Assembly (NCBI RefSeq): GCF_001547525.1
Contig: NZ_CM003769.1
Location: 806,001-870,000 of the forward strand
Source of the DNA: Burkholderia anthina
GTDB lineage: Bacteria > Pseudomonadota > Gammaproteobacteria > Burkholderiales > Burkholderiaceae
Reading direction: 5' to 3'
DNA length: 64,000 nt
The translations under genes and the position numbers were made by a program. Shown here piece by piece: positions 17,017 to 28,498 of the stretch; positions within the stretch are counted from its first letter, which is position 1; each line of letters starts with the position of its first letter. The notes below the pieces were generated by a model. The model was not told the origin of the DNA, did not search any database, and saw nothing but the letters and a program-made list of their open reading frames with translations.

Positions 17017-17940
17017 TTACCGCGCCGCTCGAGCGACGATCTGCGCGAGCCGCTCGCGGCAGAAGTCGACGAATGACTGCGCCTGTTTCGTGAGCTGGCC
17101 GCGCTTCAGCCGCGCGCTCACGAGCCCCGACGGGCTCACCGTTTCGCTGAGCGCGATCGTCACGACGCGCTGGCCGTCGTACGTGTATTCGGAGTGCGGA
17201 CGCGTGACGAGCAGCGAGAAGCCGAATCCCTGGCCGACCATCCCGCGCACCATCTCGATCGACGGCGAGCCGAACACGATGTTCGGCGTGAGCCCGAGTT
17301 CATGAAACAGACTGACGAAGTACGTGCGGCTCGGCTGCACGTCGAGCAGGATCATCGGCTCGACGCACAGGTCGCGCAGCGACACGTGCGTCTGGCCCGC
17401 GAACCGATGGTGCTCCGGCAGCAGCACGTACGGCTGCTGTGGCGGCATCAGCGGCTCGGTTTCGATCGTGCCGTCCAGATCGTGGTCGTACATCAGCGCG
17501 AGGTCGAACGTGCCCGACGTCAGCCCCTGCACGAGTTCCTGCTGGTCGCCGTCGCGCAGCCGGATGTTCACGCCCGGGTAGCGCTCGCGAAAGCCGGCGA
17601 TCAGTTGCGGCAGATAGAGCGGCGCGACCGTCTCGAAGCAGCCGATGTCGATCTGCCCGGTGACCACGTCGTTGTCGGCGAGCGCGTTCTGTTCGAACTC
17701 GTGCGCGATGCGCAGCAGTTCCTGCGCTTTCCGGTAGAAGCGCGTGCCGCTCGGCGTCAGCGACACGCCCTGCGCGTGATGGCGAATGAACAGCTTCACG
17801 CCGAAGCTTTCCTCGAGCCCCTTGATCGCGCTGGAAATCGACGGCTGCGCGATGAAGAGCTGGCGCGACGCCTCGGCGACGCTGCCGGATTCGACCGTCG
17901 TGATGAAGTATTTCAGTTGCCGCAAAGTGTAGTGAGCCAC
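17017..17940 (-). CDS. LysR-family transcriptional regulator
   Basis: A 307-residue LysR regulator with an N-terminal winged helix (TLRQLKYFITTVESGSVAEAS; IAQPSISSAIKGLEESFGVK at about 30-50) and a periplasmic-binding-like effector domain. The start is GTG with AGAGG 5 bases upstream. It converges on the deacetylase operon and is divergent from the NCS1 permease, with a dyad of the LysR-box kind in the shared promoter region. It likely controls the permease and perhaps the operon behind it in response to their substrate. Confidence 0.9.
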   Translation of the reverse strand: MAHYTLRQLKYFITTVESGSVAEASRQLFIAQPSISSAIKGLEESFGVKLFIRHHAQGVSLTPSGTRFYRKAQELLRIAHEFEQNALADNDVVTGQIDIGCFETVAPLYLPQLIAGFRERYPGVNIRLRDGDQQELVQGLTSGTFDLALMYDHDLDGTIETEPLMPPQQPYVLLPEHHRFAGQTHVSLRDLCVEPMILLDVQPSRTYFVSLFHELGLTPNIVFGSPSIEMVRGMVGQGFGFSLLVTRPHSEYTYDGQRVVTIALSETVSPSGLVSARLKRGQLTKQAQSFVDFCRERLAQIVARAAR

Positions 17941-18281
17941 AAGCACCTCTGATGCCCGGCCCCGGCGTGCCGCCGCGGGCGCACGTGCGTTCCATAGGGA
18001 AACAGACCCTGGCACCTTACCCGAAGTCGTCCGGCGCCGAACATTCCGCTGCAGAGCTTTTTCGTATATCCCGAAAATATTTTTAGTATTTTCCGGTCCC
18101 CACCCACGTGGCGCACCATCGTCTCCAACCTGGATCGCGACGAGGCCGCGTACGCCGGTGGGCGTCATCCGCCCCCGTCTGCCGCGCATCGCGCATCCGG
18201 ACCCGATTGCAGGCGCGCATCCCGGCGCGCACCGGCGAAAACGGCCCGCGCGCATCGCCGCGCACGACAGGAGGCATCACC
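17941..18281. other. Divergent promoter region between the LysR regulator and the permease
   Basis: 341 bases without a gene. The part at 18050-18100 is markedly AT-rich and holds the dyad listed next; the rest is GC-rich with nothing I can name. An in-frame upstream ATG for the permease exists at 18108 but lacks a ribosome site. Confidence 0.5.
18071..18096. promoter_or_regulatory. AT-rich dyad, candidate LysR binding site
   Basis: CCGAAAATA and TATTTTCCGG form an interrupted palindrome across 26 bases, with a T-N11-A type centre, about 130 bases from the regulator's start and 185 from the permease's. The place and size suit a LysR-type box. Confidence 0.4.
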
Positions 18282-19703
18282 ATGACGAACGCGGAACGCA
18301 ATGCGTCCCCGATGATAGAGAAACACACGATCGGCTACGTGCCGCCCACGGAGCGCCACGGCAAGGTGCGCGACCTGTTCACGCTCTGGTTCGGCGGCAA
18401 CATCGCGCCGCTGCCGATCGTGACCGGCGCGCTCGGCGTGCAGCTGTTCCACCTGAACCTGATGTGGGGCATCGTCGCGATCGTCGTGGGCCAGGCGGTC
18501 GGCGGCGTGCTGATGGCCCTGCATTCGGCGCAGGGGCCGCAGATGGGCATCCCGCAGATGATCCAGAGCCGCGCGCAGTTCGGCTCGTGGGGCGCGCTGC
18601 TCGTCACGGTGATCGCGGCGGTGATGTATGTCGGCTTCTTCGCGTCGAACATCGTGCTCGCCGGCAAGTCGGTGCACGGCATCGCACCGTCGGTGCCGGT
18701 GCCCGTCGGCATCGTGATCGGTGCGGTCGGCTCCGGGCTGATCGGGATCGTCGGTTACCGGTTCATCCACATCCTGAACCGCATCGGCACGTGGGTGCTC
18801 GGCATCGGCATCGCCGTCGGCTTCTGGATGATCCTGTCGCACGTGAGCACGGCCGATTTCCTCACGCGCGGCGGTTTCGACTTCGCGGGCTGGCTCGCGA
18901 CGGTGTCGCTGTCGGCGCTGTGGCAGATCGCGTTCGCGCCGTACGTGTCGGACTATTCGCGCTATCTGCCGGAGGACGTCGGCGTCGCGTCGACGTTCTG
19001 GGCGACCTATCTCGGCTGCACGATCGGCTCGACGCTCGCGTTCATCTTCGGCGCGGTCGCGGTGCTCGCGGTGCCCGCCGGCGCGGACACGATGGATGCG
19101 GTCAAGCAGGCGACGGGCCCGCTCGGCCCGCTGATGCTCGTGCTGTTCCTGCTGAGCGTGATCAGCCACAACGCGCTGAACCTGTACGGCGCGGTGCTCG
19201 CGGTGATCACGTCGGTGCAGACGTTCGCGTACAAGTGGATTCCGACCGCGAAGGCGCGCGCGGTGGTATCGGTCGTGATCTTCGTCGCGTGCTGCTATGC
19301 GGCGATCGGCGCGTCGACGAACTTCGTCGGCAACCTCGTCGATCTGGTGCTTGCGCTGCTGGTGGTGCTGGTGCCGTGGACGGCGATCAACCTGATCGAC
19401 TTCTACGTGATCCACAAGGGCAAGTACGACATCCAGTCGATCTTCATGGCCGACGGCGGCGTGTACGGCCGCTTCAACCCGCAGGCGCTGCTCGCGTATG
19501 CGATCGGCATCGTCGTGCAGATTCCGTTCATGAACACGCCGATGTATGCGGGCCCGATTCCCGCGCATCTGGGCGGCGCGGACCTGTCGTGGCTCGTGGG
19601 CCTGCTGCTCACCTCGCCGCTGTACTACTGGCTCGCGACGCGCGACAGCGCGTACCGGCGCCGGCAGGGCGCGGCGCATTTGCCGCCGACGGCGGCGCGG
19701 TAA
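18282..19703 (+). CDS. NCS1-family purine-cytosine permease-like transporter
   Basis: A 473-residue inner-membrane transporter with about twelve helices. It matches the nucleobase-cation-symport-1 family: an N-terminal FTLWFGGNIAPLPIVTGALG, QMIQSRAQFGSWGALL in helix 3, and a central APYVSDYSRYLPEDVG segment typical of cytosine/allantoin permeases. AGGAGG precedes the ATG by 6 bases. It is divergent from the LysR regulator. It likely brings in a nucleobase, hydantoin or similar heterocycle for the monooxygenase-RidA-DUF1028-deacetylase genes; this is inference from context. Confidence 0.9.
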   Translation: MTNAERNASPMIEKHTIGYVPPTERHGKVRDLFTLWFGGNIAPLPIVTGALGVQLFHLNLMWGIVAIVVGQAVGGVLMALHSAQGPQMGIPQMIQSRAQFGSWGALLVTVIAAVMYVGFFASNIVLAGKSVHGIAPSVPVPVGIVIGAVGSGLIGIVGYRFIHILNRIGTWVLGIGIAVGFWMILSHVSTADFLTRGGFDFAGWLATVSLSALWQIAFAPYVSDYSRYLPEDVGVASTFWATYLGCTIGSTLAFIFGAVAVLAVPAGADTMDAVKQATGPLGPLMLVLFLLSVISHNALNLYGAVLAVITSVQTFAYKWIPTAKARAVVSVVIFVACCYAAIGASTNFVGNLVDLVLALLVVLVPWTAINLIDFYVIHKGKYDIQSIFMADGGVYGRFNPQALLAYAIGIVVQIPFMNTPMYAGPIPAHLGGADLSWLVGLLLTSPLYYWLATRDSAYRRRQGAAHLPPTAAR

Positions 19704-19734
19704 ACGCGGCGTCGTTCGACGCGATCGAATGAAA

Positions 19735-19766
19735 CGGCCGCTGCATCGGTAGCGATGCGGCGGCCG
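19735..19766. terminator. 14-bp stem hairpin between convergent genes
   Basis: The arms CGGCCGCTGCATCG and CGATGCGGCGGCCG (one G-U pair) enclose GTAG. Read on the minus strand it is followed by TTTCATTC, which suits termination of the molybdoenzyme transcript; it probably also blocks the permease transcript. Confidence 0.55.
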
Positions 19767-19837
19767 CGAGGCCGAGGAGCAGGGCGACAGGCGGGCCGAA
19801 GGGCGCGGCGTGTGCCGCGACCCCGCCCGCCCGCGGA

Positions 19838-22117
19838 TCAGACCACCGCCGAGCGCGCGACGCGTACCGGCACCGACTTGTACGACGGCGTGCCGCTTTC
19901 CTTGTCGATGTAGTCGAGCGGCACGAGCACGTTCGCTTCCGGATAGTACGCACCGACCGATCCCGGCGCGATGTCGTACTCGATCGCGGTGATCTTCTCG
20001 AGGCGCAGTGTGCGGCCCGACGCGGTGACCGTCTCGATGTCGACGAGGTCGCCGTGCTCGAGCCCGTACTTGTCGAGATCGGCCGCGTTCATGAACAGCA
20101 CGTCACGCCGGCCGAACACGCCGCGATAGCGATCGTCGAGACCGTAGATCGTCGTGTTGTACTGATCGTGGCTGCGCAGCGTGATGAGGCGCAGCACCTG
20201 CTCGGCGCCGAGCACGTCCGCGTCCTCCTTCACGCCCTTGTAGACCGAGAACATCGCCTTGCCGGTCGGCGTCGGCCATACGCGCTCGGTGGGCGGCAAC
20301 GGCAGGCGGAAGCCGCCCGGCGTGCGGATCCGCTCGTTGAACGCCTCGAAGCCGGATACCGTCTTGTCGATCAGGTCGCGGATGCGGTCGTAGTCGGCGA
20401 TCAGGTCGAGCCACGCGACCTTGCTGTTCGGCAGCGTCGCGTGCGCGATGCCGGCGACGATCGCGGGTTCCGAGCGCAACTGGTCCGACGCGGGCTTGAG
20501 CTTGCCGGCCGACGCGTGGACCATCGACATCGAATCCTCGACCGTGATCGACTGCGGGCCGGTGGCCTGCATGTCGAGCTCGGTGCGGCCGAGCACCGGC
20601 AGGATGAAGGTTTCCTTGCCGACCAGCAGATACGAACGGTTCAGCTTCGTGCCGAGATGCACGCTCAGGTCGAGCTTCGCCATCGCCGGGAACGACAGCT
20701 CGGGATCGGGCAGCGCGACCGCGAAGTTGCCGCCGAGGCACAGCAGCGCCTTCGCAGTGCCGTCGATCATCGCCTGCATCGCCTGTACCGCGTCGTGCCC
20801 GTGCTGCGCGGGCGGCGTGAAGCCGCACACGTCCTCGATCTTCTTCAGGAATTCGGCCGACGGCTTCTCGGTGATGCCGACGGTGCGGTTGCCCTGCACG
20901 TTCGAATGGCCGCGCAGCGGGCACACGCCGGCGCCCGGCTTGCCGATGTTGCCGCGCATCAGCAGCAGGTCGGCGATCAGGCGCACGGTGGCCGTGCCCT
21001 TGTTGTGCTGCGTGACGCCCATCCCGTACGTGATGATCGTCGCGTTCGACTTCGCGTACGCGAGCGCGACCTGTTCGAGCTGCGCCTGGCTCAGGCCGCT
21101 CGCGCGCTCGATGTCGTCCCACGACGTCGCTTCGAGGTCGGCCGAGAATGCATCGAAGCCGTTGGTGTGCTGCGCGATGAAGTCGCGGTCGAGCACGCCG
21201 CCTTGCTCGGCTTCGAGCTTCAGCAGCGCCTTCATGATGCCCTTCAGCGCGGCCGCGTCGCCGCCCGCATCGACCTGGTAGTACGTCGACGCGATCCGCG
21301 TCGAGCCGAACGACGCCATCTCGATCATGTCCTGCGGATCGGCGAAGCGTTCGAGCGCGCGCTCGCGCAGCGGGTTGAACACGATGATCGGTACGTTGCG
21401 GCGCGCGCACTCGTGCAGCGTGCCCATCATCCGCGGATGGTTCGTGCCGGGATTGTGGCCGATCGAGATGATCAGCTCGCAGTGGTCGAAATCCTCCAGC
21501 GACACGGTGCCCTTGCCGATGCCGATCGACTGCGGCAGGCCGACGCTGGTCGGCTCGTGACACATGTTCGAGCAATCGGGGAAGTTGTTGGTGCCGAGCT
21601 CGCGCGCGAACAACTGGTACAGGTACGCGGCTTCGTTCGACGCGCGGCCGGACGTGTAGAACTCGACCTGCTCGGGCGGCAGCGCGCGCAGCACTTCGCC
21701 GATGCGCGCGAAGGCGTCGTCCCATTCGATCGCGCGGAACGTGTCGGTCGCGCGGTCGTAGGCGAGCGGATGCGTGAGCCGGCCCATGTTCTCCAGTTCG
21801 TAGTCCGACATGCGCAGCAGCGACGACACGGTGTTCGCCGCGAAGAACTCGGGCGTCACGCGCTTGGTCGTCGCTTCCCACGTGACGGCCTTCGCGCCGT
21901 TCTCGCAGAACTGGAACGTCGACTTGTGCTCCTTGTCCGGCCACGCACAGCCGGGACAGTCGAAGCCGTCGGGCTGGTTGGTCCGCATCAGCACGATCGG
22001 CGCCTCGATGGTTTCCATCTGCGTGCGTACCGCATCGGCTGTCGCGCGAAGCGCGCCCCAACCGCCGGCGGGCCCGTCGTATTTCCTGATGCCTGGCACT
22101 TCGCGTCGATTTGTCAT
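19838..22117 (-). CDS. FdhF/YdeP-family molybdopterin oxidoreductase
   Basis: A 759-residue molybdenum enzyme of the FdhF/YdeP group. Cys54, Cys57 and Cys71 sit in the N-terminal iron-sulfur region (DCPGCAWPD, then FCENG). The metal-ligand position reads NMCHEPTS, with Cys where selenocysteine occurs in E. coli FdhF. Molybdopterin-binding signatures follow (NPGTNHPRMMGTLHECARR; GNIGKPGAGVCPLRGHSNVQG), with the C-terminal beta domain in LRSHDQYNTTIYG. The start has GGAG about 7 bases upstream. YdeP-type proteins are linked to acid resistance; a true formate dehydrogenase activity is unproven. No electron-transfer subunits adjoin it. The fdhD gene at the window start could serve it. Confidence 0.9.
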   Translation of the reverse strand: MTNRREVPGIRKYDGPAGGWGALRATADAVRTQMETIEAPIVLMRTNQPDGFDCPGCAWPDKEHKSTFQFCENGAKAVTWEATTKRVTPEFFAANTVSSLLRMSDYELENMGRLTHPLAYDRATDTFRAIEWDDAFARIGEVLRALPPEQVEFYTSGRASNEAAYLYQLFARELGTNNFPDCSNMCHEPTSVGLPQSIGIGKGTVSLEDFDHCELIISIGHNPGTNHPRMMGTLHECARRNVPIIVFNPLRERALERFADPQDMIEMASFGSTRIASTYYQVDAGGDAAALKGIMKALLKLEAEQGGVLDRDFIAQHTNGFDAFSADLEATSWDDIERASGLSQAQLEQVALAYAKSNATIITYGMGVTQHNKGTATVRLIADLLLMRGNIGKPGAGVCPLRGHSNVQGNRTVGITEKPSAEFLKKIEDVCGFTPPAQHGHDAVQAMQAMIDGTAKALLCLGGNFAVALPDPELSFPAMAKLDLSVHLGTKLNRSYLLVGKETFILPVLGRTELDMQATGPQSITVEDSMSMVHASAGKLKPASDQLRSEPAIVAGIAHATLPNSKVAWLDLIADYDRIRDLIDKTVSGFEAFNERIRTPGGFRLPLPPTERVWPTPTGKAMFSVYKGVKEDADVLGAEQVLRLITLRSHDQYNTTIYGLDDRYRGVFGRRDVLFMNAADLDKYGLEHGDLVDIETVTASGRTLRLEKITAIEYDIAPGSVGAYYPEANVLVPLDYIDKESGTPSYKSVPVRVARSAVV

Positions 22118-22213
22118 GGTGAATCTCCAATAGCCGGGCCCGATGCGGGTGGCTCGGTTGCGCCGTGTCGTGGCGTGGGGCGGCTCCGTCCGGCGGACGG
22201 AGCCGGTCATGCG

Positions 22214-22241
22214 TGCCCCGGGTGGCGGGGCATGCGTTTTT

Positions 22242-22243
<2 letters not shown>
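22214..22243 (+). terminator. Stem-loop with T7 tract on the plus strand, between two minus-strand genes
   Basis: TGCCCCG and CGGGGCA enclose GGTGG, and the stem extends by a G-U pair. Seven T residues follow at 22237-22243. This is a textbook intrinsic terminator, but only for plus-strand transcription; both neighbours are read on the minus strand. It would stop antisense transcripts before they enter the Clp gene. Confidence 0.45.
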
Positions 22244-25079
<2,836 letters not shown>

Positions 25080-25694
25080 GGTGGTCTGGCTCCTGTCGGT
25101 GAAGGTGGGTCGAAGGTGCGGCCCGATGCGGTGCGGCGCTCGCGCGTCCCGACCGCACATGCACGGCGCGCACCGCGGCGGCGCGTGCGCCGCACCCGTG
25201 CGGTCGCATGGCGCGCGCCGGCGTGGCGCACGGTCGCGGTCGGGGCGGGAAGCGCGAGTGCTGCGAGGAGCCCGCGGCATCGCTTCGACTGCGTTCAAAA
25301 TAACGAATCGGCGTGGGCCATCCAAGACACAGTTCCTGGCCGGGCCGGCCGCGAATTGCACCCTCACATGGGCGCCCGATTCGGCGGCAAGGAGTACAGA
25401 CGGGCAAGCGCGCGGCGGCGCGGGCGTGCGCGGCGTGTGCGGCTGGCGGTGGAAGGGGGCGGGAACCGACGGCGTGCGAACGGCACGCGGTGCGACATCG
25501 GCGCGCAGGGTGCCGGCCGCCGGCAAACGGGGAGCGAAACGGGGCGCAACACGCGATGCAACACGCGGCGCGGGTGCGAACCGGTGACGTCCGACCGCGC
25601 CTGCACCGCAGCCGATGCGCGCCGTGGGGCAGGCGAAGGCAAGGGCGGGTTGCACGGTAGACGCCGGGCATCGCGCAACCATGGTGAGCCGCGA
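25080..25694. other. Long intergenic region upstream of the Clp gene
   Basis: 615 bases without a supportable gene; open frames here are Arg/Ala/His-rich shadows. A possible minus-strand promoter is TTGGAT (25320-25325) and TATTTT (25297-25302) with a 17-base gap, about 220 bases ahead of the Clp start. No clear heat-shock sigma-32 site was found. Confidence 0.5.
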
Positions 25695-25964
25695 TCAGTC
25701 CGACAGGTTCATCGCGAGCCGTTGCCGTGCGATCTGTTTCACGTCGGCGGACAGTGCCGCATTCGGCAGACCATTGGCCCAGACGGAGAACGAATCCTCG
25801 ATCAGGTTGCGCGTGTCGGGCGGCAGCTCGGCCAGCATCAGCGACACGACGGTAAACAGCACGGCGGTGTCGCCGGCCTGGCGGCTCGCGTTGGCGTCGA
25901 CCGTCTGCTTCAAGGTCGCGACGGACGCCTGCAGCGCCTGTAATGCGTCATTCGATTCGCTCAC
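25695..25964 (-). CDS. Small helical protein downstream of the encapsulin operon (89 aa)
   Basis: An 89-residue protein of unknown family, all-helical in look: an N-terminal heptad-like helix (SESNDALQALQASVATLKQT) and a more hydrophobic centre (AVLFTVVSLMLAELPPDT). The GTG start was preferred to an in-frame ATG 12 bases upstream because GGAG fits the GTG spacing better. It is 105 bases behind the encapsulin gene on the same strand and may be cotranscribed. It lacks an encapsulin cargo tail. A link to the compartment is only positional. Confidence 0.65.
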   Translation of the reverse strand: MSESNDALQALQASVATLKQTVDANASRQAGDTAVLFTVVSLMLAELPPDTRNLIEDSFSVWANGLPNAALSADVKQIARQRLAMNLSD

Positions 25965-26069
25965 GACATTCTCCATGCAAGATGGGCTGGATCGGCGACG
26001 AACCTGCGGCCGGCGGGGGCGGCCGTCGCGCGCGATGCCCGGGCGGGCACCGCGCGCCGGCAACCGCGC

Positions 26070-26885
26070 TCAGGCGGCCGCGTTGCCCTGCGGCGCCACG
26101 GCCACCGATGCCTCGCTCGTCAGCATCAGGAACGTGAACGTTTCGCGCAGGTACAGGCGGACGCTGTTGTCGGTGTGGCTCGTGTAGCCGATCGACACGT
26201 CTTCGCCGAGATGCAGCTCGTAATCGCCGCCGCGCGTGGACAGCACGCAGCCGCCGCTGATCGCCGGCGCCCAGATGATCTCGCCGCTGACGATGCGCTT
26301 GATATGGCCGAGGACCGGATAGCCCTGGTCGCGCGCTTCGCTGAGCGCGGTGTATGCGTCCGAACCGAGCACGACCGAGTACGGGCCGTCCACGCCGGCG
26401 AGGCGCAGCGCTTCCAGCGCGTCGCTAATCGCGTCGGGGTACGCGGCGACATCCGCCGGCAGCGTGAGCCGGCGGTTCGACGTGCCTTCGCGGATGCCGA
26501 CGATGCCGGCCGCGCGGTAGCCGTCGAAGATCGCGCCGTCCTCGGCGAACGCGAGCCGCTGCGCGGCTTCCTTCGCCGGCTGCCAGTCGGCGTCGCGCGC
26601 GCCGCGCTCGACGCTGTCGATCGCGTCGCGGCTCAGCTCGAACGGCACCGTCAGCTCGACGATCGTGCGCGCTTCGCGCAGCCGCGCGTTCACGAGCTCG
26701 CGCGGCGCGGCGACGTCGAGCAGGTGCCCGGTGCCGACCGCCGACAGTTCGGGGCCTGCGGGGCCCTCGACGTCGACGACGCGGCGCCCGGCCACCGAGC
26801 GTTTGAAGGTGCGCGCCACTTCCTCCTCGATTTGCTCCCAGGCGGACGACGAGATCGGGGCGAGTTCGCGGTGCAGGTTATTCAT
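26070..26885 (-). CDS. Encapsulin (family 1, linocin/CFP29-like) shell protein
   Basis: A 271-residue shell protein with the HK97 phage-capsid fold; such proteins assemble into hollow compartments that hold cargo enzymes. Typical signs are the N-terminal LHRELAPISSSAWEQIEEEV, the RTFKRSVAGRRVVDV stretch, the E-loop region around ELVNARLREARTIVELTVPF, and the axial domain LGSDAYTALSEARDQGYPVL. The length fits family 1 encapsulins (about 265). Its ATG overlaps the end of the DyP peroxidase gene by 8 bases, so the shell is translationally coupled to its cargo. Confidence 0.96.
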   Translation of the reverse strand: MNNLHRELAPISSSAWEQIEEEVARTFKRSVAGRRVVDVEGPAGPELSAVGTGHLLDVAAPRELVNARLREARTIVELTVPFELSRDAIDSVERGARDADWQPAKEAAQRLAFAEDGAIFDGYRAAGIVGIREGTSNRRLTLPADVAAYPDAISDALEALRLAGVDGPYSVVLGSDAYTALSEARDQGYPVLGHIKRIVSGEIIWAPAISGGCVLSTRGGDYELHLGEDVSIGYTSHTDNSVRLYLRETFTFLMLTSEASVAVAPQGNAAA

Positions 26886-27957
26886 AGGTCGGGGTTCCTT
26901 TCAGCGAGCCGATGTTCAGCGAGCCGTCGCGCTGCGGTACGGAAAGCGCGGGCGGCGTGGATTCCGGTTGGGCGGCGTCGGCGGCCGGCGCCGCGCGGTC
27001 GGCGAGCGCTTCGAGCAGGTCGGCCGACGGCACGAAGAACAGCGAGCCGGTGACCGCGCGGCTGTAGTCGAGCAGGCGGTCGTAGTTGCCGGGCGGGCGG
27101 CCGACGAACATGTTCTCGAGCATCTGCTCGATCGGCGCCGGCGAGCGCGCATAGCCGATGAAATAGGTGCCGAATTCGCCGGCGCCCGGGCGCCCGAACG
27201 GCATGTTGTCGCGCAGGATCTTCACTTCCTGGCCGCCCTCGTCGAGCGTGGTCAGCGAGCTGTGCGAGCACGACGGCTTCACGTCCGGCGCGAGCTCGAT
27301 GTCGGACAGTTTGGTGCGGCCGATGATGCGCTCCTGCGTCTCGACCGCGAGCGCGTTCCAGCCGGCCATGTCGTGCAGGTACTTCTGCACGAGCACGTAG
27401 CTGCCGCCCGCGAATTCGGCGTCCTCGTCACCGATCACCGTGAAGTCGACGGCCTCGCGGCCTTCCGGGTTCTCGGTGCCGTCGACGAAGCCGATCATCG
27501 CGCGCTGGTCGAAATTGCGGAAGCCGTGCACCTCGTCGACGACCGTGACCGCCTCGCCGAGCGCGCCGAGCAGTTGCGTCGCGAGCTCGAAGCACAGGTC
27601 CATCGCTTCGGCGCGGATGTGCAGCAGGATGTCGCCGGGCGTCGCGATGGCGACGCGCTGGCCGGCGCCGAATTCGCGGAACGGATGCAGCGACGCGGGG
27701 CGCGGCTCGCCGAACAGCGCATCCCATGCGTCGGAGCCGAAGCCGCATACGCACGTGAGGTTGCCGCCCGGCACGCGCTTGCCGACCGAGCGCACGAGCG
27801 CGGCGATGTCGCCGCACCATGAACGGATCGTGTCGGCGTGATCGGCGCCGGGATTGATCGTCGCCACGAGAAAGATCGCGCTGCGCGTGATCGGGCTGTG
27901 AACGGCCTGGGAAAGCGGGGGGCGGTTGGTTTGCATCGCGGCCTGCCGGTCAGTCAT
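26878..27957 (-). CDS. DyP-type peroxidase, encapsulin cargo
   Basis: A 359-residue dye-decolorising peroxidase, a haem enzyme using hydrogen peroxide. It has the family GxxDG motif (IGFVDGTENPEG), the proximal haem His region (HSSLTTLDEGG), and the AGEFGTYFIGYARS segment. After the catalytic domain a Pro/Ala-rich linker of about 40 residues ends in a tail with SLNIGSLKG, which matches the encapsulin targeting peptide known from DyP cargos. The ATG at 27957 overlaps the stop of a 22-codon upstream frame; an internal ATG at 27936 is an alternative. Together with the shell gene it forms an oxidative-stress nanocompartment. Confidence 0.95.
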   Translation of the reverse strand: MTDRQAAMQTNRPPLSQAVHSPITRSAIFLVATINPGADHADTIRSWCGDIAALVRSVGKRVPGGNLTCVCGFGSDAWDALFGEPRPASLHPFREFGAGQRVAIATPGDILLHIRAEAMDLCFELATQLLGALGEAVTVVDEVHGFRNFDQRAMIGFVDGTENPEGREAVDFTVIGDEDAEFAGGSYVLVQKYLHDMAGWNALAVETQERIIGRTKLSDIELAPDVKPSCSHSSLTTLDEGGQEVKILRDNMPFGRPGAGEFGTYFIGYARSPAPIEQMLENMFVGRPPGNYDRLLDYSRAVTGSLFFVPSADLLEALADRAAPAADAAQPESTPPALSVPQRDGSLNIGSLKGTPTYE

Positions 27958-28018
27958 GTCGGGACGGACGGGCCGCGGCAGCCGCGGCGCGCGAAGGCGA
28001 ACGGTTGGACTGTGTCAT
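27950..28018 (-). CDS. Possible 22-aa leader peptide coupled to the DyP gene
   Basis: A 22-codon frame (TQSNRSPSRAAAAAARPSRHD) with AAAGAGA about 9 bases ahead of its ATG. Its TGA lies inside the first codons of the DyP gene (CATGACTGA), whose own start has no Shine-Dalgarno. This arrangement suggests translational coupling, the leader bringing ribosomes to the peroxidase start. The peptide itself is low-complexity and may have no function of its own. Confidence 0.4.
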   Translation of the reverse strand: MTQSNRSPSRAAAAAARPSRHD

Positions 28019-28498
28019 GCGACTGATCTCTTTGTGACGTGCGGATGAAGGACGTTGCGCGGGCATCGCGCAACGGGCCGCTGCGGCGGCCGGCCCCCCG
28101 GCGCGAAGAGGAGGCAGACGTGGGGGCCGCGCGTTCGCCCGGCGCGTGACCGCCTGCACCGCGTAACGTCGTCGAGCATGCAATCTAGCAGCTTCGGCGG
28201 GTCTTTGGAACACGTATCGACGATCTGTCATTCGAATGGGTTGATCGAGGTCCGATTGGGCGCGGCGCGCGTGCAGCTGTACTCCTGAAGCCGGCGACGC
28301 TGTGCTCTTGAGCGGGCGTGGCGCATGCAGTAGATTGGGTTCGCTCCGCCCGGCGACGGTCATCATGATGAACCTTTTGGAAGCGATGCGTATTTTCGGT
28401 GCAATCGTCGGGCACGGCGGGCCGTCCGGCGCGGGCTTTCCGTTCCCCGAGATCCCTTGCCGCGGCGACGGCGCGTCGATCGCGGCACCTACGACATT
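28019..28498. other. Divergent region between the encapsulin operon and the PsiE-like gene
   Basis: 480 bases with no convincing gene; short frames here lack ribosome sites. It holds the inverted repeat listed next and a locally AT-richer patch near 28180-28260 that may carry the encapsulin promoter. I could not place an OxyR or sigma-54 site. Confidence 0.5.
28054..28074. repeat. Inverted repeat in the leader of the DyP-encapsulin operon
   Basis: GTTGCGCG and CGCGCAAC (8 bp, perfect) enclose GGCAT, 36 bases upstream of the leader-peptide start. It may be an operator or an mRNA hairpin. Confidence 0.4.

Noticed and set aside
26070..26885. Encapsulin gene as a phage major capsid protein
   Set aside because: The HK97 fold is shared, but there is no protease, portal or tail gene and the adjacent DyP carries an encapsulin targeting tail.
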